Source: Nitrososphaeraceae archaeon (GTDB lineage Archaea; Thermoproteota; Nitrososphaeria; Nitrososphaerales; Nitrososphaeraceae). Taken from it: 5,495 nucleotides of DNA. The position numbers and the translations under genes were made by a program. The stretch lies in contig JAICSL010000135.1 in assembly GCA_025936955.1 (NCBI GenBank), positions 1 through 5,495 of the forward strand, in the 5' to 3' direction. This document shows positions 1 through 4,756 of this stretch, one piece after another. The notes under the pieces are model-generated. The model was not told the origin of the DNA and did not search any database. It was given only the letters and a program-made list of their open reading frames with translations. Within the stretch, counting starts at the first letter, position 1, and each line of letters begins with the position of its first letter.

Positions 1-174
1 AGGTGGTGTAGCTTCTTGTGTTCCAGTATCAGCAGATTCTCCACTGCCGATTCCTCCATCAGTTTCCGATTGACCATATGATTTTTGATAATTAAACCCA
101 CTCAGCAGTATACCAGTAAATAATAGAGTTAACAAAAAAATTGAAAAAAAATGAGATTTAACGCTTTTATTCAA
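1..174 (-). CDS. Partial secreted protein, N-terminal 58 residues
   Basis: The reading frame enters from beyond base 1 and is open for 58 codons. The only plausible start is TTG at 174-172, because a stop lies five codons upstream and no ATG or GTG is available before the hydrophobic stretch. The N-terminus is a textbook signal sequence or membrane anchor: Lys3 and Lys6, then a hydrophobic run at about residues 9-27, then small polar residues (SYGQS around 32-36) where cleavage is possible. What follows is a low-complexity Gly/Ser/Thr/Glu linker, typical of exported archaeal proteins. A TATA-like CTTTATAAG lies at 185-193, but it is only about 15 bases from the TTG, closer than usual, so either the promoter or the start is uncertain. 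The function cannot be told because the folded part is outside the window. Confidence 0.6.
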   Translation of the reverse strand, partial: MNKSVKSHFFSIFLLTLLFTGILLSGFNYQKSYGQSETDGGIGSGESADTGTQEATPP

Positions 175-389
175 TATAAATAATCTTTATAAGTACTAGT
201 TAAAGTTTTGAGAGCAGATATTCGAAGATCTATAGAATCTTACAATACTTCGATAAAGCATATTACCATACTAATTATCAAAGTTTATTTTCCCATCAAT
301 CTTCTGTACTCTTCTTCAAGATTTTCCTCAATATTTTATGAAAGTGTTAGTTTGATGGTTACGTATGAGAGTTAATCATTTGAGCAAAG
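175..389. other. Intergenic stretch without a supported gene
   Basis: This AT-rich stretch separates two minus-strand genes. It contains a TATA-like palindrome near 185-193. On the minus strand a 16-codon open tail ends near 288 and reads like a charged C-terminus (EENLEEEYRRLMGK), but a stop lies directly upstream and no start is visible. No RNA gene or clear hairpin terminator was seen. Confidence 0.4.
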
Positions 390-863
390 TCATGAGCGAG
401 ATTGTGATCTTTCTCCTATTATTTCTCTGTTTACAAAGTTCTCAAATGCAGGATTCATCCATTTCTCAGACTGTATCTTTTTCCAGTCTTCGCCTATAGT
501 GCCATACTTAAAGCAATTTCTAATCCATGCTAACCACCCTTTCCATTCGTCATCATTAAGCACATTCCTTTGGCGCATAGCATATGCATGGGAACAAATG
601 AACAATATATAATAAGCAAATGCTAACTCTTCTGATGGCTTTTCAAGTTTATATATGACTTTTTGCATTGAGGGTTTTTCGATTATAATCTCTGCCATCT
701 TACGAACCTTTTCATCCAAGTCATTGAGAACTCTAGTTTGCTGGTCAATTGACAGGCTCTGTATCTGTTTTTTTGAGAAATACAAGGTCAATATCATAGT
801 TCCTACTATTCCAATTGTTTGGGCCAAACTAAGCATATCAGGAAATCCTATACCTTCTACCAT
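390..863 (-). CDS. 157-aa membrane-anchored hypothetical protein
   Basis: The product begins with a short tail, then one hydrophobic segment at about residues 11-29 (LSLAQTIGIVGTMILTLYF), followed by Lys-Lys and a charged helical region (about 30-65). A conserved-looking aromatic globular part follows (about 75-145), rich in Trp and Tyr (EEWKGWLAWIRNCF-like and EKWMNPAFENF-like segments). The layout is one N-terminal membrane helix with a cytoplasmic helical domain. The ATG at 863 is supported by a TATA box (TTTATAAT on the opposite strand at 884-891) centred about 25 bases upstream, which fits a leaderless mRNA. Its sequence resembles small uncharacterised archaeal membrane proteins of this layout, but I cannot name a family. 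It is not part of the mobile element and no neighbour suggests a pathway. Confidence 0.8.
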   Translation of the reverse strand: MVEGIGFPDMLSLAQTIGIVGTMILTLYFSKKQIQSLSIDQQTRVLNDLDEKVRKMAEIIIEKPSMQKVIYKLEKPSEELAFAYYILFICSHAYAMRQRNVLNDDEWKGWLAWIRNCFKYGTIGEDWKKIQSEKWMNPAFENFVNREIIGERSQSRS

Positions 864-883
864 TGTGCAAAATGGTATAATTG

Positions 884-891
884 TTTATAAT
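884..891 (-). promoter_or_regulatory. TATA box of the 157-aa protein gene
   Basis: On the minus strand the bases read ATTATAAA, centred about 25 bases before the ATG at 863, which predicts transcription starting at or next to the start codon. A short inverted repeat, CCATT (860-864) and AATGG (871-875), lies between the TATA box and the start codon and could be a small operator. Confidence 0.5.
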
Positions 892-989
892 AAGCATTAA
901 CCAAAAGCATAAACATTATTCATAATATACTCTGATTTATTATCTGCACTTTGATTCTCATATATTAGTATCAATGTACTGTTTAACAA

Positions 990-1189
990 TTAACCATATT
1001 CTACAACTTTTAGTACATTATTTTCATTGAATAATCTAAAAAAAGCCTTTTTATTTGCATTATACATGCCACAACTAATGGTGCGTTATTATCTTTGTAT
1101 CTAGTCATAAGAAATGCAAACTTACAGTCGAATTCTTTTACAACGAAATAGACTTTGCTAAATGTATAACCGGTGTCATAAAATTGCAT
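990..1189 (-). pseudogene. Small gene split by a -1 frame change
   Basis: From ATG 1189 one frame runs for 59 codons to a stop at 1010-1012. Its first 42 residues look like real protein (SKVYFVVKEFDCKFAFLMTR, then YKDNNAPLVVAC). After that the frame becomes poor, while the -1 frame from about 1067 to a stop at 990-992 reads as good protein (MYNANKKAFFRLF, then NENNVLKVVEYG). Joining them by removing or slipping one base gives one product of roughly 65 residues. The two frames overlap between 1010 and 1067, and the overlap includes a run of seven T on the coding strand (1038-1044) that reads T-TTT-TTA in the first frame. The simplest reading is a gene broken by a one-base deletion; programmed -1 slippage or a sequencing error in the homopolymer are alternatives. 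No family is recognised. Confidence 0.4.
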
Positions 1190-1202
1190 GATATGGACAG
1201 TT

Positions 1203-1228
1203 TAAGAGATTTTTAGTAGAATCTCTTA
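1203..1228. promoter_or_regulatory. Palindrome next to the TATA box between divergent starts
   Basis: TAAGAGATT (1203-1211) and AATCTCTTA (1220-1228) form a perfect 9-bp inverted repeat around an 8-bp centre. The right arm overlaps the upstream edge of the TATA box at 1226-1233. The palindrome lies between the minus-strand start at 1189 and the plus-strand start at 1256, and upstream of the predicted plus-strand transcription start. A DNA operator is therefore more likely than an RNA hairpin. Confidence 0.4.
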
Positions 1229-1233
1229 TATAT
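1226..1233 (+). promoter_or_regulatory. TATA box of the 55-aa secreted peptide gene
   Basis: TTATATAT is centred about 26 bases before the ATG at 1256, giving a leaderless or near-leaderless transcript in the usual archaeal arrangement. Confidence 0.5.
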
Positions 1234-1255
1234 CAATTTTACAAAAAGTCGTCAA

Positions 1256-1423
1256 ATGCCGCAAACCACAACAATAGCAATAATAGCAGTAGTAGCAGCA
1301 TTAGGATTATTAGGGATAGTAGTCATGGAACCTATTTTCGTAGGCCAACATCAAGCTGAAGCTGCAGGATGCAATAATAGCGTAGCGTTTAATGCAAGTA
1401 AAGGACGTTGCTTTGGTCACTAG
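1256..1423 (+). CDS. 55-aa exported or membrane-anchored peptide with two Cys
   Basis: The small product has an uninterrupted hydrophobic segment at about residues 5-24 (TTIAIIAVVAALGLLGIVVM) that can act as a signal peptide or anchor. A short tail follows that would lie outside the cell, containing Cys39 and Cys52, which could form one disulphide. An Ala-rich stretch (QAEAAG, about 33-38) could be a signal-peptidase site. The ATG is supported by the well-placed TATA box at 1226-1233. The repeated GCA/GTA/ATA codons in the hydrophobic part are typical of real membrane segments. Its stop codon overlaps the stop of the convergent small gene on the other strand. The function is unknown; the gene was accepted on promoter, length and composition together. 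Confidence 0.6.
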   Translation: MPQTTTIAIIAVVAALGLLGIVVMEPIFVGQHQAEAAGCNNSVAFNASKGRCFGH

Positions 1424-1571
1424 CTAACCCTGATATCCTTTATTTTTGAAACTTTTTTTAACCCTTCATTCTCTTTACAAGCTTTAAACAATCTTTGTTT
1501 CCTTCTACAAATAACACAAATATCATCATAAACTGTTTTAACCTGACAGATTGGATTGGACATTGTACCAT
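1420..1571 (-). pseudogene. Decayed paralogue of the element's 42-aa zinc protein
   Basis: From residue CQV onward this frame matches the element-borne protein at 1973-2101 at about 25 of 35 positions, including the second CxxC (DDICVIC), RRKQ, LF and ACKENE. The original start was probably ATG 1571 (MVQCPI), with a TATA-like CTTAAGTAAT at 1591-1600 about 24 bases upstream. That frame is now thrown off by a perfect 5-bp tandem duplication (ATTGG at 1550-1554 and again at 1555-1559). Deleting one copy restores CPIC, the first zinc-binding pair. Without repair, a second ATG at 1563 gives an intact 47-aa product (MSNPICQV...) that lacks the first cysteine. So it is either a pseudogene or a truncated gene rescued by a downstream start. 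The last codons overlap the stop of the plus-strand gene ending at 1423. Confidence 0.6.
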
Positions 1572-1875
1572 AAACGTTTGAAGTAAAAACCTTAAGTAAT
1601 AATTCGACGATGCTATGGTAACGAGGAGCGATTAATTTCCGCTATTGAAATGAGACCACAAGTTGTCGGATGATTTTCCTATAAAAATCTAATGAATAGA
1701 AGTGTACATAATGGTTCATCAGGAAACAAATATTCACAGCAAATTTGTATTCATTCTATGATCTACAACATTAACACTGGAACGATATTCATATTTGATG
1801 TGTTTAGTATGGATGTTTTTCACTGATACTTAAAATAACAATGGAATAGTTAAGAGAACTCATAGAAAAATGGTT
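1572..1875. other. Gene-poor stretch before the mobile element
   Basis: No convincing coding region was found on either strand. The longest candidate is a 44-codon frame starting at 1692 on the plus strand, with no protein-like pattern and no properly spaced promoter. There is no sign of an older copy of the terminal repeats here. Confidence 0.45.
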
Positions 1876-1883
1876 AAATATTA
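1876..1883 (+). repeat. Target-site duplication, left copy
   Basis: AAATATTA directly abuts the left terminal repeat and is identical to the 8 bases directly after the right terminal repeat. Eight bases is the length typical of IS6-family insertions. Confidence 0.9.
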
Positions 1884-1934
1884 GGTTCTGTTGATTCTCA
1901 GGGTGTTATTTTTGGGTGTTGAAAAACGGGTGAT
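1884..1934 (+). repeat. Left terminal inverted repeat with three GGGTGTT-type boxes
   Basis: It starts GGTTCTGTTGA, then has GGGTGTT at 1901-1907, GGGTGTT at 1914-1920 and GGGTGAT at 1928-1934. Box starts are 13 and 14 bp apart, matching the right end exactly. The boxes match fully between the ends while the spacers largely differ (6 of 18 spacer positions between tip and last box identical, not counting a shared G after the second box), as expected for protein-binding sites. Confidence 0.9.
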
Positions 1935-1940
1935 AAATTA
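1932..1940 (+). promoter_or_regulatory. Possible TATA box just inside the left end
   Basis: GATAAATTA overlaps the last box of the left terminal repeat and lies about 36 bases before the ATG at 1973. A protein bound to the terminal boxes could therefore also affect transcription of that gene. The match to an archaeal TATA box is only moderate. Confidence 0.3.
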
Positions 1941-1972
1941 CTTCTCATCAAGATTTTCCCCTAGTCTGAACC

Positions 1973-2101
1973 ATGGCACGATGTCCAGTCTGTCAGGTCA
2001 GAACAATTTATGATGATATCTGTTTTATGTGCAGAAGGAAACAAAATCTGTTTGAAGCCTGCAAGGAAAATGAAAGTGTAAAGAAGTTCAGAAAAAAATG
2101 A
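1973..2101 (+). CDS. 42-aa double-CxxC zinc-ribbon protein
   Basis: The tiny product has two CxxC pairs, Cys4/Cys7 (RCPVCQ) and Cys17/Cys20 (ICFMC), 9 residues apart between pairs, followed by a basic and charged helix (RRKQNLFEACKENE). This is the layout of a small zinc-binding knuckle. A decayed relative with the same second half lies at 1420-1571 outside the element, and conservation of Cys, RRKQ and ACKENE between the two shows that the frame is translated and selected. It is the first gene inside the left terminal repeat and points inward. The role is unknown; DNA or RNA binding, or a part in element control, is possible. Confidence rests mainly on the paralogue comparison. Confidence 0.65.
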   Translation: MARCPVCQVRTIYDDICFMCRRKQNLFEACKENESVKKFRKK

Positions 2102-2129
2102 GGTTGGAGGTTTTAGGTCAACTTTGATC

Positions 2130-2285
2130 TTAACGGTTTCTTTGGTGAATGGCAAAGGCTGTCTGACCATGGTCTAACATTCCTATTGCTGTTCCAATAG
2201 CCATTGTTATTCCCAAGCCAATAGCAAATGTGACAAGCTTTGGATGTGCTGCCATTGCGCTCATGATTTTGCTTTTTATGGACAT
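2130..2285 (-). CDS. 51-aa single-span membrane peptide
   Basis: The frame opens at ATG 2285 and encodes a short basic start (MSIKSKIMSAMAAHPK), a Gly/Ile-rich membrane segment at about residues 17-37 (LVTFAIGLGITMAIGTAIGML) and a short polar tail. The reading frame was chosen over an overlapping 69-codon frame on the same strand (1961-2170), which has no comparable protein pattern. A strong TATA box (2312-2320) lies about 30 bases upstream. Small peptides of the type AHPK followed by a TFAIGLGIT-like helix seem familiar from archaeal genomes, but I know of no assigned function. It points toward the left end and faces the 42-aa zinc protein gene tail to tail with a 28-bp gap. Confidence 0.6.
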   Translation of the reverse strand: MSIKSKIMSAMAAHPKLVTFAIGLGITMAIGTAIGMLDHGQTAFAIHQRNR

Positions 2286-2311
2286 TATTCAAGCAGGATT
2301 ACCACTGTTTA

Positions 2312-2320
2312 GTATATAAG
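2312..2320 (-). promoter_or_regulatory. TATA box of the 51-aa membrane peptide gene
   Basis: On the minus strand it reads CTTATATAC, a good archaeal TATA box, centred about 30 bases before ATG 2285. It predicts a leader of only a few bases and separates this gene from the zinc-ribbon gene upstream as its own transcription unit. Confidence 0.5.
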
Positions 2321-2345
2321 GTTAGCTTGACAACGATTGTGATTT

Positions 2346-2513
2346 CTATTTGAAAAAATAATCCTCTTTATTGTAAGTGGACATCTGACCACATTTTGGA
2401 CATTGTTCGCTGTTATTAGAAAGTGTTGACGTCTTGTAAGATGTTTCATCCATTTGTATCATTGAAGGATGTTCATTCCCACATTTCTTGCATTTAACCA
2501 TCATCTTAGACAT
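2346..2513 (-). CDS. 55-aa zinc-ribbon protein
   Basis: The product has two CxxC knuckles, Cys8/Cys11 (CKKCGNEH) and Cys38/Cys41 (CPKCGQ), 26 residues apart between pairs, the classical zinc-ribbon spacing. The linker (SKTSTLSNN-type, polar) and the C-terminus (STYNKEDYFFK) complete a compact domain. The CPKCG knuckle is typical of ribbons in transcription- and translation-linked proteins, but there is no second domain to assign a function. It begins 25 bases after the end of the 104-aa gene and is probably co-transcribed with it and the 76-aa gene. ATG 2513 is the first start after a stop. Its clear zinc-ribbon pattern makes it a secure small gene. Confidence 0.75.
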   Translation of the reverse strand: MSKMMVKCKKCGNEHPSMIQMDETSYKTSTLSNNSEQCPKCGQMSTYNKEDYFFK

Positions 2514-2538
2514 TGAGGATGAAATTATCTCTAAACTT

Positions 2539-2853
2539 CTATTTCAATTTTTTTTTGATTATAGCATCTATGCCTTTGGCTTGTCTAAAATCAATCCCAT
2601 TAGGAAAATCATCCAGAGTTATACCCTCTATACTAATATGATTGCTAGTTGATAAAAAATCATTTACCCTATTCAACAGAAATAGGATTGCAATCATTGA
2701 CATGCAATCATTTAGTTCTACTGCTTTCTCTCTCTCTATTTCTAGAATGGATTTTAACTCTTCTGCCTCTTCTTTTAATATTGATTCTCCTATTAACTTT
2801 TCAGTAAGGTGTTGCCTTTTAGCAATTTGTTCTCGATTTAGGTCAACTGTCAT
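2539..2853 (-). CDS. 104-aa helical hypothetical protein
   Basis: The first 45 residues form a strongly charged helix (EQIAKRQHLTEKLIGESILKEEAEELKSILEIEREKAVE in parts), likely a coiled coil. A short hydrophobic patch follows at about residues 49-60 (MSMIAILFLLNRV), too short and polar to be a sure membrane segment, and then a mixed C-terminal part ending in Lys residues (KKKLK). The start ATG 2853 overlaps the stop of the preceding 76-aa gene in an ATGA, and a GA-rich stretch (GAGGGTGG on the coding strand) upstream may be a ribosome site. The overlap and the pairing with a membrane-anchored coiled-coil protein suggest that the two products work together. No family recognised. Confidence 0.7.
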   Translation of the reverse strand: MTVDLNREQIAKRQHLTEKLIGESILKEEAEELKSILEIEREKAVELNDCMSMIAILFLLNRVNDFLSTSNHISIEGITLDDFPNGIDFRQAKGIDAIIKKKLK

Positions 2854-3080
2854 TGTTTTCCACCCTCTACCTTACCCTTGCCTAAGACATCATCTAAGAA
2901 GTAGAATATACCTCTATCTTTTTGAAAATCTCTATATGCACCTAACAATGGATGCTCTTTCATTTGCTTTTCTAAGCTATTAACTCTCCATTGTAATCTT
3001 GCAATAAAAATTGCAGCTGGAATTGCTACCACTAGAATGCCAATAATGAATTGAGTCAGTTCTATCGTCAGTTGCGTCAA
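2850..3080 (-). CDS. 76-aa membrane-anchored coiled-coil protein
   Basis: The start is TTG at 3080: an in-frame stop lies four codons above it and no ATG is available. A TATA box (3103-3110) sits about 26 bases upstream, which fits a leaderless TTG start. The product has one membrane segment at about residues 9-27 (TQFIIGILVVAIPAAIFIA), a basic stop (RLQWR), then a short coiled coil (VNSLEKQMKEH), and a C-terminal part ending in a Gly/Lys-rich tail. Such small proteins can act as membrane adaptors or phage-holin-like proteins, but no specific match is claimed. It is the first gene of a leftward operon with the 104-aa and 55-aa genes. Confidence 0.7.
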   Translation of the reverse strand: MTQLTIELTQFIIGILVVAIPAAIFIARLQWRVNSLEKQMKEHPLLGAYRDFQKDRGIFYFLDDVLGKGKVEGGKQ

Positions 3081-3102
3081 CAGAACTGCTAGTTAAAGCC
3101 AT

Positions 3103-3110
3103 TATTTAAG
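3103..3110 (-). promoter_or_regulatory. TATA box of the 76-aa/104-aa/zinc-ribbon operon
   Basis: The minus strand reads CTTAAATA, centred about 26 bases before the TTG at 3080. The spacing is what decides this start codon, since no ATG exists in the frame. Confidence 0.45.
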
Positions 3111-3121
3111 CAAAAATTATC

Positions 3122-3298
3122 CTAATGAGATGCTAAAACCTTAATTTCTTCGTTATTTTTTAGAAAATATTCTCTATCTACAATGATAATATTCTTGCAT
3201 CCTGTGAGGTCAAGAAATGGTTTGCCGTTTTTCCTAGTAGGATAGTTTTTTCCCTCAGTTACTCCCGCTATGATGATTCCACTATTTTGTGATTCCAT
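3122..3298 (-). CDS. 58-aa hypothetical protein
   Basis: The ATG at 3298 opens a 58-codon frame with alternating hydrophobic and polar residues suggesting a small beta-rich fold: a first strand (SGIIIAGVTE), a basic loop (TRKNGKPF), a second strand (NIIIVDREYF) and a charged C-terminus. One Cys (position 34) and no recognisable motif are present. It sits between the transposase (ending at 3332) and the 76-aa gene, on the same strand as both. It may be transcribed by read-through from the transposase gene, as no convincing promoter is seen directly upstream; the ATATATC next to the ATG is too close to serve as one. No function can be given. Confidence 0.55.
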   Translation of the reverse strand: MESQNSGIIIAGVTEGKNYPTRKNGKPFLDLTGCKNIIIVDREYFLKNNEEIKVLASH

Positions 3299-3331
3299 AG
3301 TGATATATCAAAGAAACAGACGTTAAACGAA

Positions 3332-4483
3332 CTATTGATATTTCTGTGAATTTTGTATCATTGTAATCCATTTGTTCTTTCCTTTAATCTCTAATCCAAC
3401 TTTCTTTGCAGGTGTTTCACCATCTAATGCTTGATGTGGCTTTACGAAATTGTACTGGATTCTCTGACCTTCTGCTAATGCTGTGTTCATTTGTTTCCAG
3501 CCTCTTTGAACCTTAACCCTTTCTCTTAGTGTTCCATTTAGTCTTTCAATTCTGTTATTGTTAGCATGTGGTTTGTTAATCCCGCACTTTGGGATATGGT
3601 CTGCTTTTAAGCCAAATGTTTGAGCTATTCCTTCCCTGTATGCTCTCCATGCATCAGTATGGATTTCTTTTGGGCTCTGTCCATGTGAGTTATGTATTGC
3701 TTGGTTGAATGCGTTAATTGCACCTTCCTTGTCTCTGTGTTCTGAGAGTTTAGAAGTAATCAGGAAACGTGATTGTCTATCCATTACATTCCATAGATAT
3801 GCGATGTTCGTGTTACCTTTCCTTGTTTCTCCACCTTTCATTTTAACAAACAATTCGTCAGCATGCCATGTGTCTCCTAACTGTGGCTTTAGTGAGTTCA
3901 CATAGTTAGATAGGATAGGGATATATTTTTGAATCCAAGTGTAGATTGTTGAAAAGTCAATCTCGATATTAAAGTGGTCATTAACATTCCTTGCAATCTT
4001 TCTTAGCGACAAGCCCGAGAAGTAAAGGTCTAAAGTTAGTGTTACTAGTTCAGGACTAAACTTTGCTTTCTTTAACATTGAGGGTTCTCTGAACTTGTGC
4101 TGACAATCCTTGCATTTGAAAACCTGCTTATCTGCTGACATCCCATACTTTACGACACAGATTGAACCGCACTTATCACACTGGATTGAATCCTCAGCAA
4201 ACACTTTTGGCTTTGGTTCTTCCTTGATACATGAATTGGTAGCAATCCAGAACCTTACAGCATAGATGTGCTTACAACATTCAACTTCCCTATACTCAAA
4301 GTCTGGACAGGTGCAAACCCAGATCTTTTCGATAATCCTAACCTCATAAGTTACATTGCTCGTCAGAGAGGGGATAGCAAAACTGCCATCCTTGTTTTCA
4401 TTAATCTTTGTGCCTCTCTCAAGGAGTTCTAAACCTCTCCTCATCCGAGCTTCCGAATTGTTTGTCGGGTTATCTTGTTTCAA
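3332..4483 (-). CDS. IS6-type DDE transposase with SWIM zinc finger and zinc ribbon
   Basis: This is the enzyme that moves the element. Domain order in its 383 residues: a SWIM-type finger with Cys57, Cys59, Cys70 and His72; a zinc ribbon with Cys102/Cys105 and Cys124/Cys127; a helix-turn-helix at about 155-187 (SGLSLRKIARN, then STIYTWIQKY); and an RNase-H-like catalytic core. The likely triad is Asp209 (WHADE), Asp277 (HTDAW) and Glu313 (NNRIERLNG), with 35 residues between the last two, close to the IS6-family pattern. The usual IS6 transposase is about 230-240 residues, so the N-terminal 130 residues are an addition carrying two zinc modules. TTG 4483 is the start; no ATG occurs before residue 14. 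All catalytic and zinc residues are present, so the protein looks active. It diverges from the ribbon-helix-helix operon. Confidence 0.93.
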   Translation of the reverse strand: MKQDNPTNNSEARMRRGLELLERGTKINENKDGSFAIPSLTSNVTYEVRIIEKIWVCTCPDFEYREVECCKHIYAVRFWIATNSCIKEEPKPKVFAEDSIQCDKCGSICVVKYGMSADKQVFKCKDCQHKFREPSMLKKAKFSPELVTLTLDLYFSGLSLRKIARNVNDHFNIEIDFSTIYTWIQKYIPILSNYVNSLKPQLGDTWHADELFVKMKGGETRKGNTNIAYLWNVMDRQSRFLITSKLSEHRDKEGAINAFNQAIHNSHGQSPKEIHTDAWRAYREGIAQTFGLKADHIPKCGINKPHANNNRIERLNGTLRERVKVQRGWKQMNTALAEGQRIQYNFVKPHQALDGETPAKKVGLEIKGKNKWITMIQNSQKYQ

Positions 4484-4512
4484 GCCCTTATGCCCTTCTA
4501 TACACTTAGATA

Positions 4513-4540
4513 TCCATGCATATAAACTTACCTACATGGA
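4513..4540. promoter_or_regulatory. Inverted repeat bracketing the transposase promoter
   Basis: TCCATG (4513-4518) and CATGGA (4535-4540) flank the minus-strand TATA box (GTTTATATGC, bases 4518-4527 on the complement), about 40 bases before the transposase TTG at 4483. A further pair of direct repeats, ATAAACTTA at 4522-4530 and 4546-4554, joins this promoter to the divergent one at 4551-4558. Short repeats of this kind are typical binding sites for ribbon-helix-helix repressors, and such a gene starts at 4589. The operator role is inferred. Confidence 0.4.
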
Positions 4541-4550
4541 AGGCCATAAA

Positions 4551-4558
4551 CTTATAAA
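4551..4558 (+). promoter_or_regulatory. TATA box of the ribbon-helix-helix operon
   Basis: CTTATAAA is centred about 34 bases before ATG 4589, giving a leader of about 8 bases. It is divergent from, and about 30 bp away from, the transposase TATA box, so one bound regulator could cover both. Confidence 0.5.
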
Positions 4559-4588
4559 CCCAAACACCTAAGTATATAATGAATCTAT

Positions 4589-4756
4589 ATGGAGACTAAA
4601 AAAGTAAAGACTACCATAGACCTACCTGAGGATTTGTGGAGAAAGTTTACAATAAAGGTGATTGAAGAGCATGGCGGCAGAAAGAAGAATGAAGTGATTG
4701 AAGAGCTTATCAGTAAGTATCTAAAAGAAGGGAAAAAAGAGGAATCAAAGAAATGA
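4589..4756 (+). CDS. 55-aa ribbon-helix-helix DNA-binding regulator
   Basis: The fold is visible directly: a short N-terminal beta strand (KKVKTTIDLP, residues 4-13), helix A (EDLWRKFTIKVIEEH, about 14-28), a Gly-Gly turn (29-30), helix B (KKNEVIEELISKYL, about 32-45) and a Lys/Glu-rich tail. This matches CopG/Arc-type regulators, which bind operators as dimers by inserting the beta strand into the major groove. The upstream ATG at 4579 is excluded because it stops after six codons. The last bases overlap the next ATG (ATGA), so the two genes are translationally coupled. Gene order, small size and divergence from the transposase suggest self-regulation and repression of transposition; an antitoxin role is another possibility. 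Confidence 0.82.
   Translation: METKKVKTTIDLPEDLWRKFTIKVIEEHGGRKKNEVIEELISKYLKEGKKEESKK

Noticed and set aside
288..340. Charged 16-codon minus-strand tail that looks like a protein C-terminus
   Set aside because: A stop lies directly upstream, no start is present, and no matching frame could be found before it.
655..900. 81-codon plus-strand frame opposite the 157-aa gene
   Set aside because: It is a shadow of the minus-strand gene, whose membrane segment, charge pattern and promoter are clear.
1572..1680. Search for an older element end next to the decayed zinc-protein copy
   Set aside because: If that copy had come from an earlier insertion, boxes and tip should lie here in inverted order; none were found.
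1692..1826. 44-codon plus-strand frame starting MNRSVHNGSSG
   Set aside because: The CTATAAAAAT upstream is only a few bases from the ATG, and the product has no recognisable domain or hydrophobic pattern.
1961..2170. 69-codon minus-strand frame in the left part of the element
   Set aside because: It overlaps two better-supported genes (1973-2101 on the plus strand, 2130-2285 on the minus strand) and its product has no protein-like pattern.
3077..3086. TCAACAGAAC resembling the element tip, as a possible inner end around the transposase
   Set aside because: Only ten bases match, no GGGTGTT-type boxes or duplication accompany it, and no partner was seen near 4484-4588. It overlaps the TTG start of the 76-aa gene, so chance is likely.
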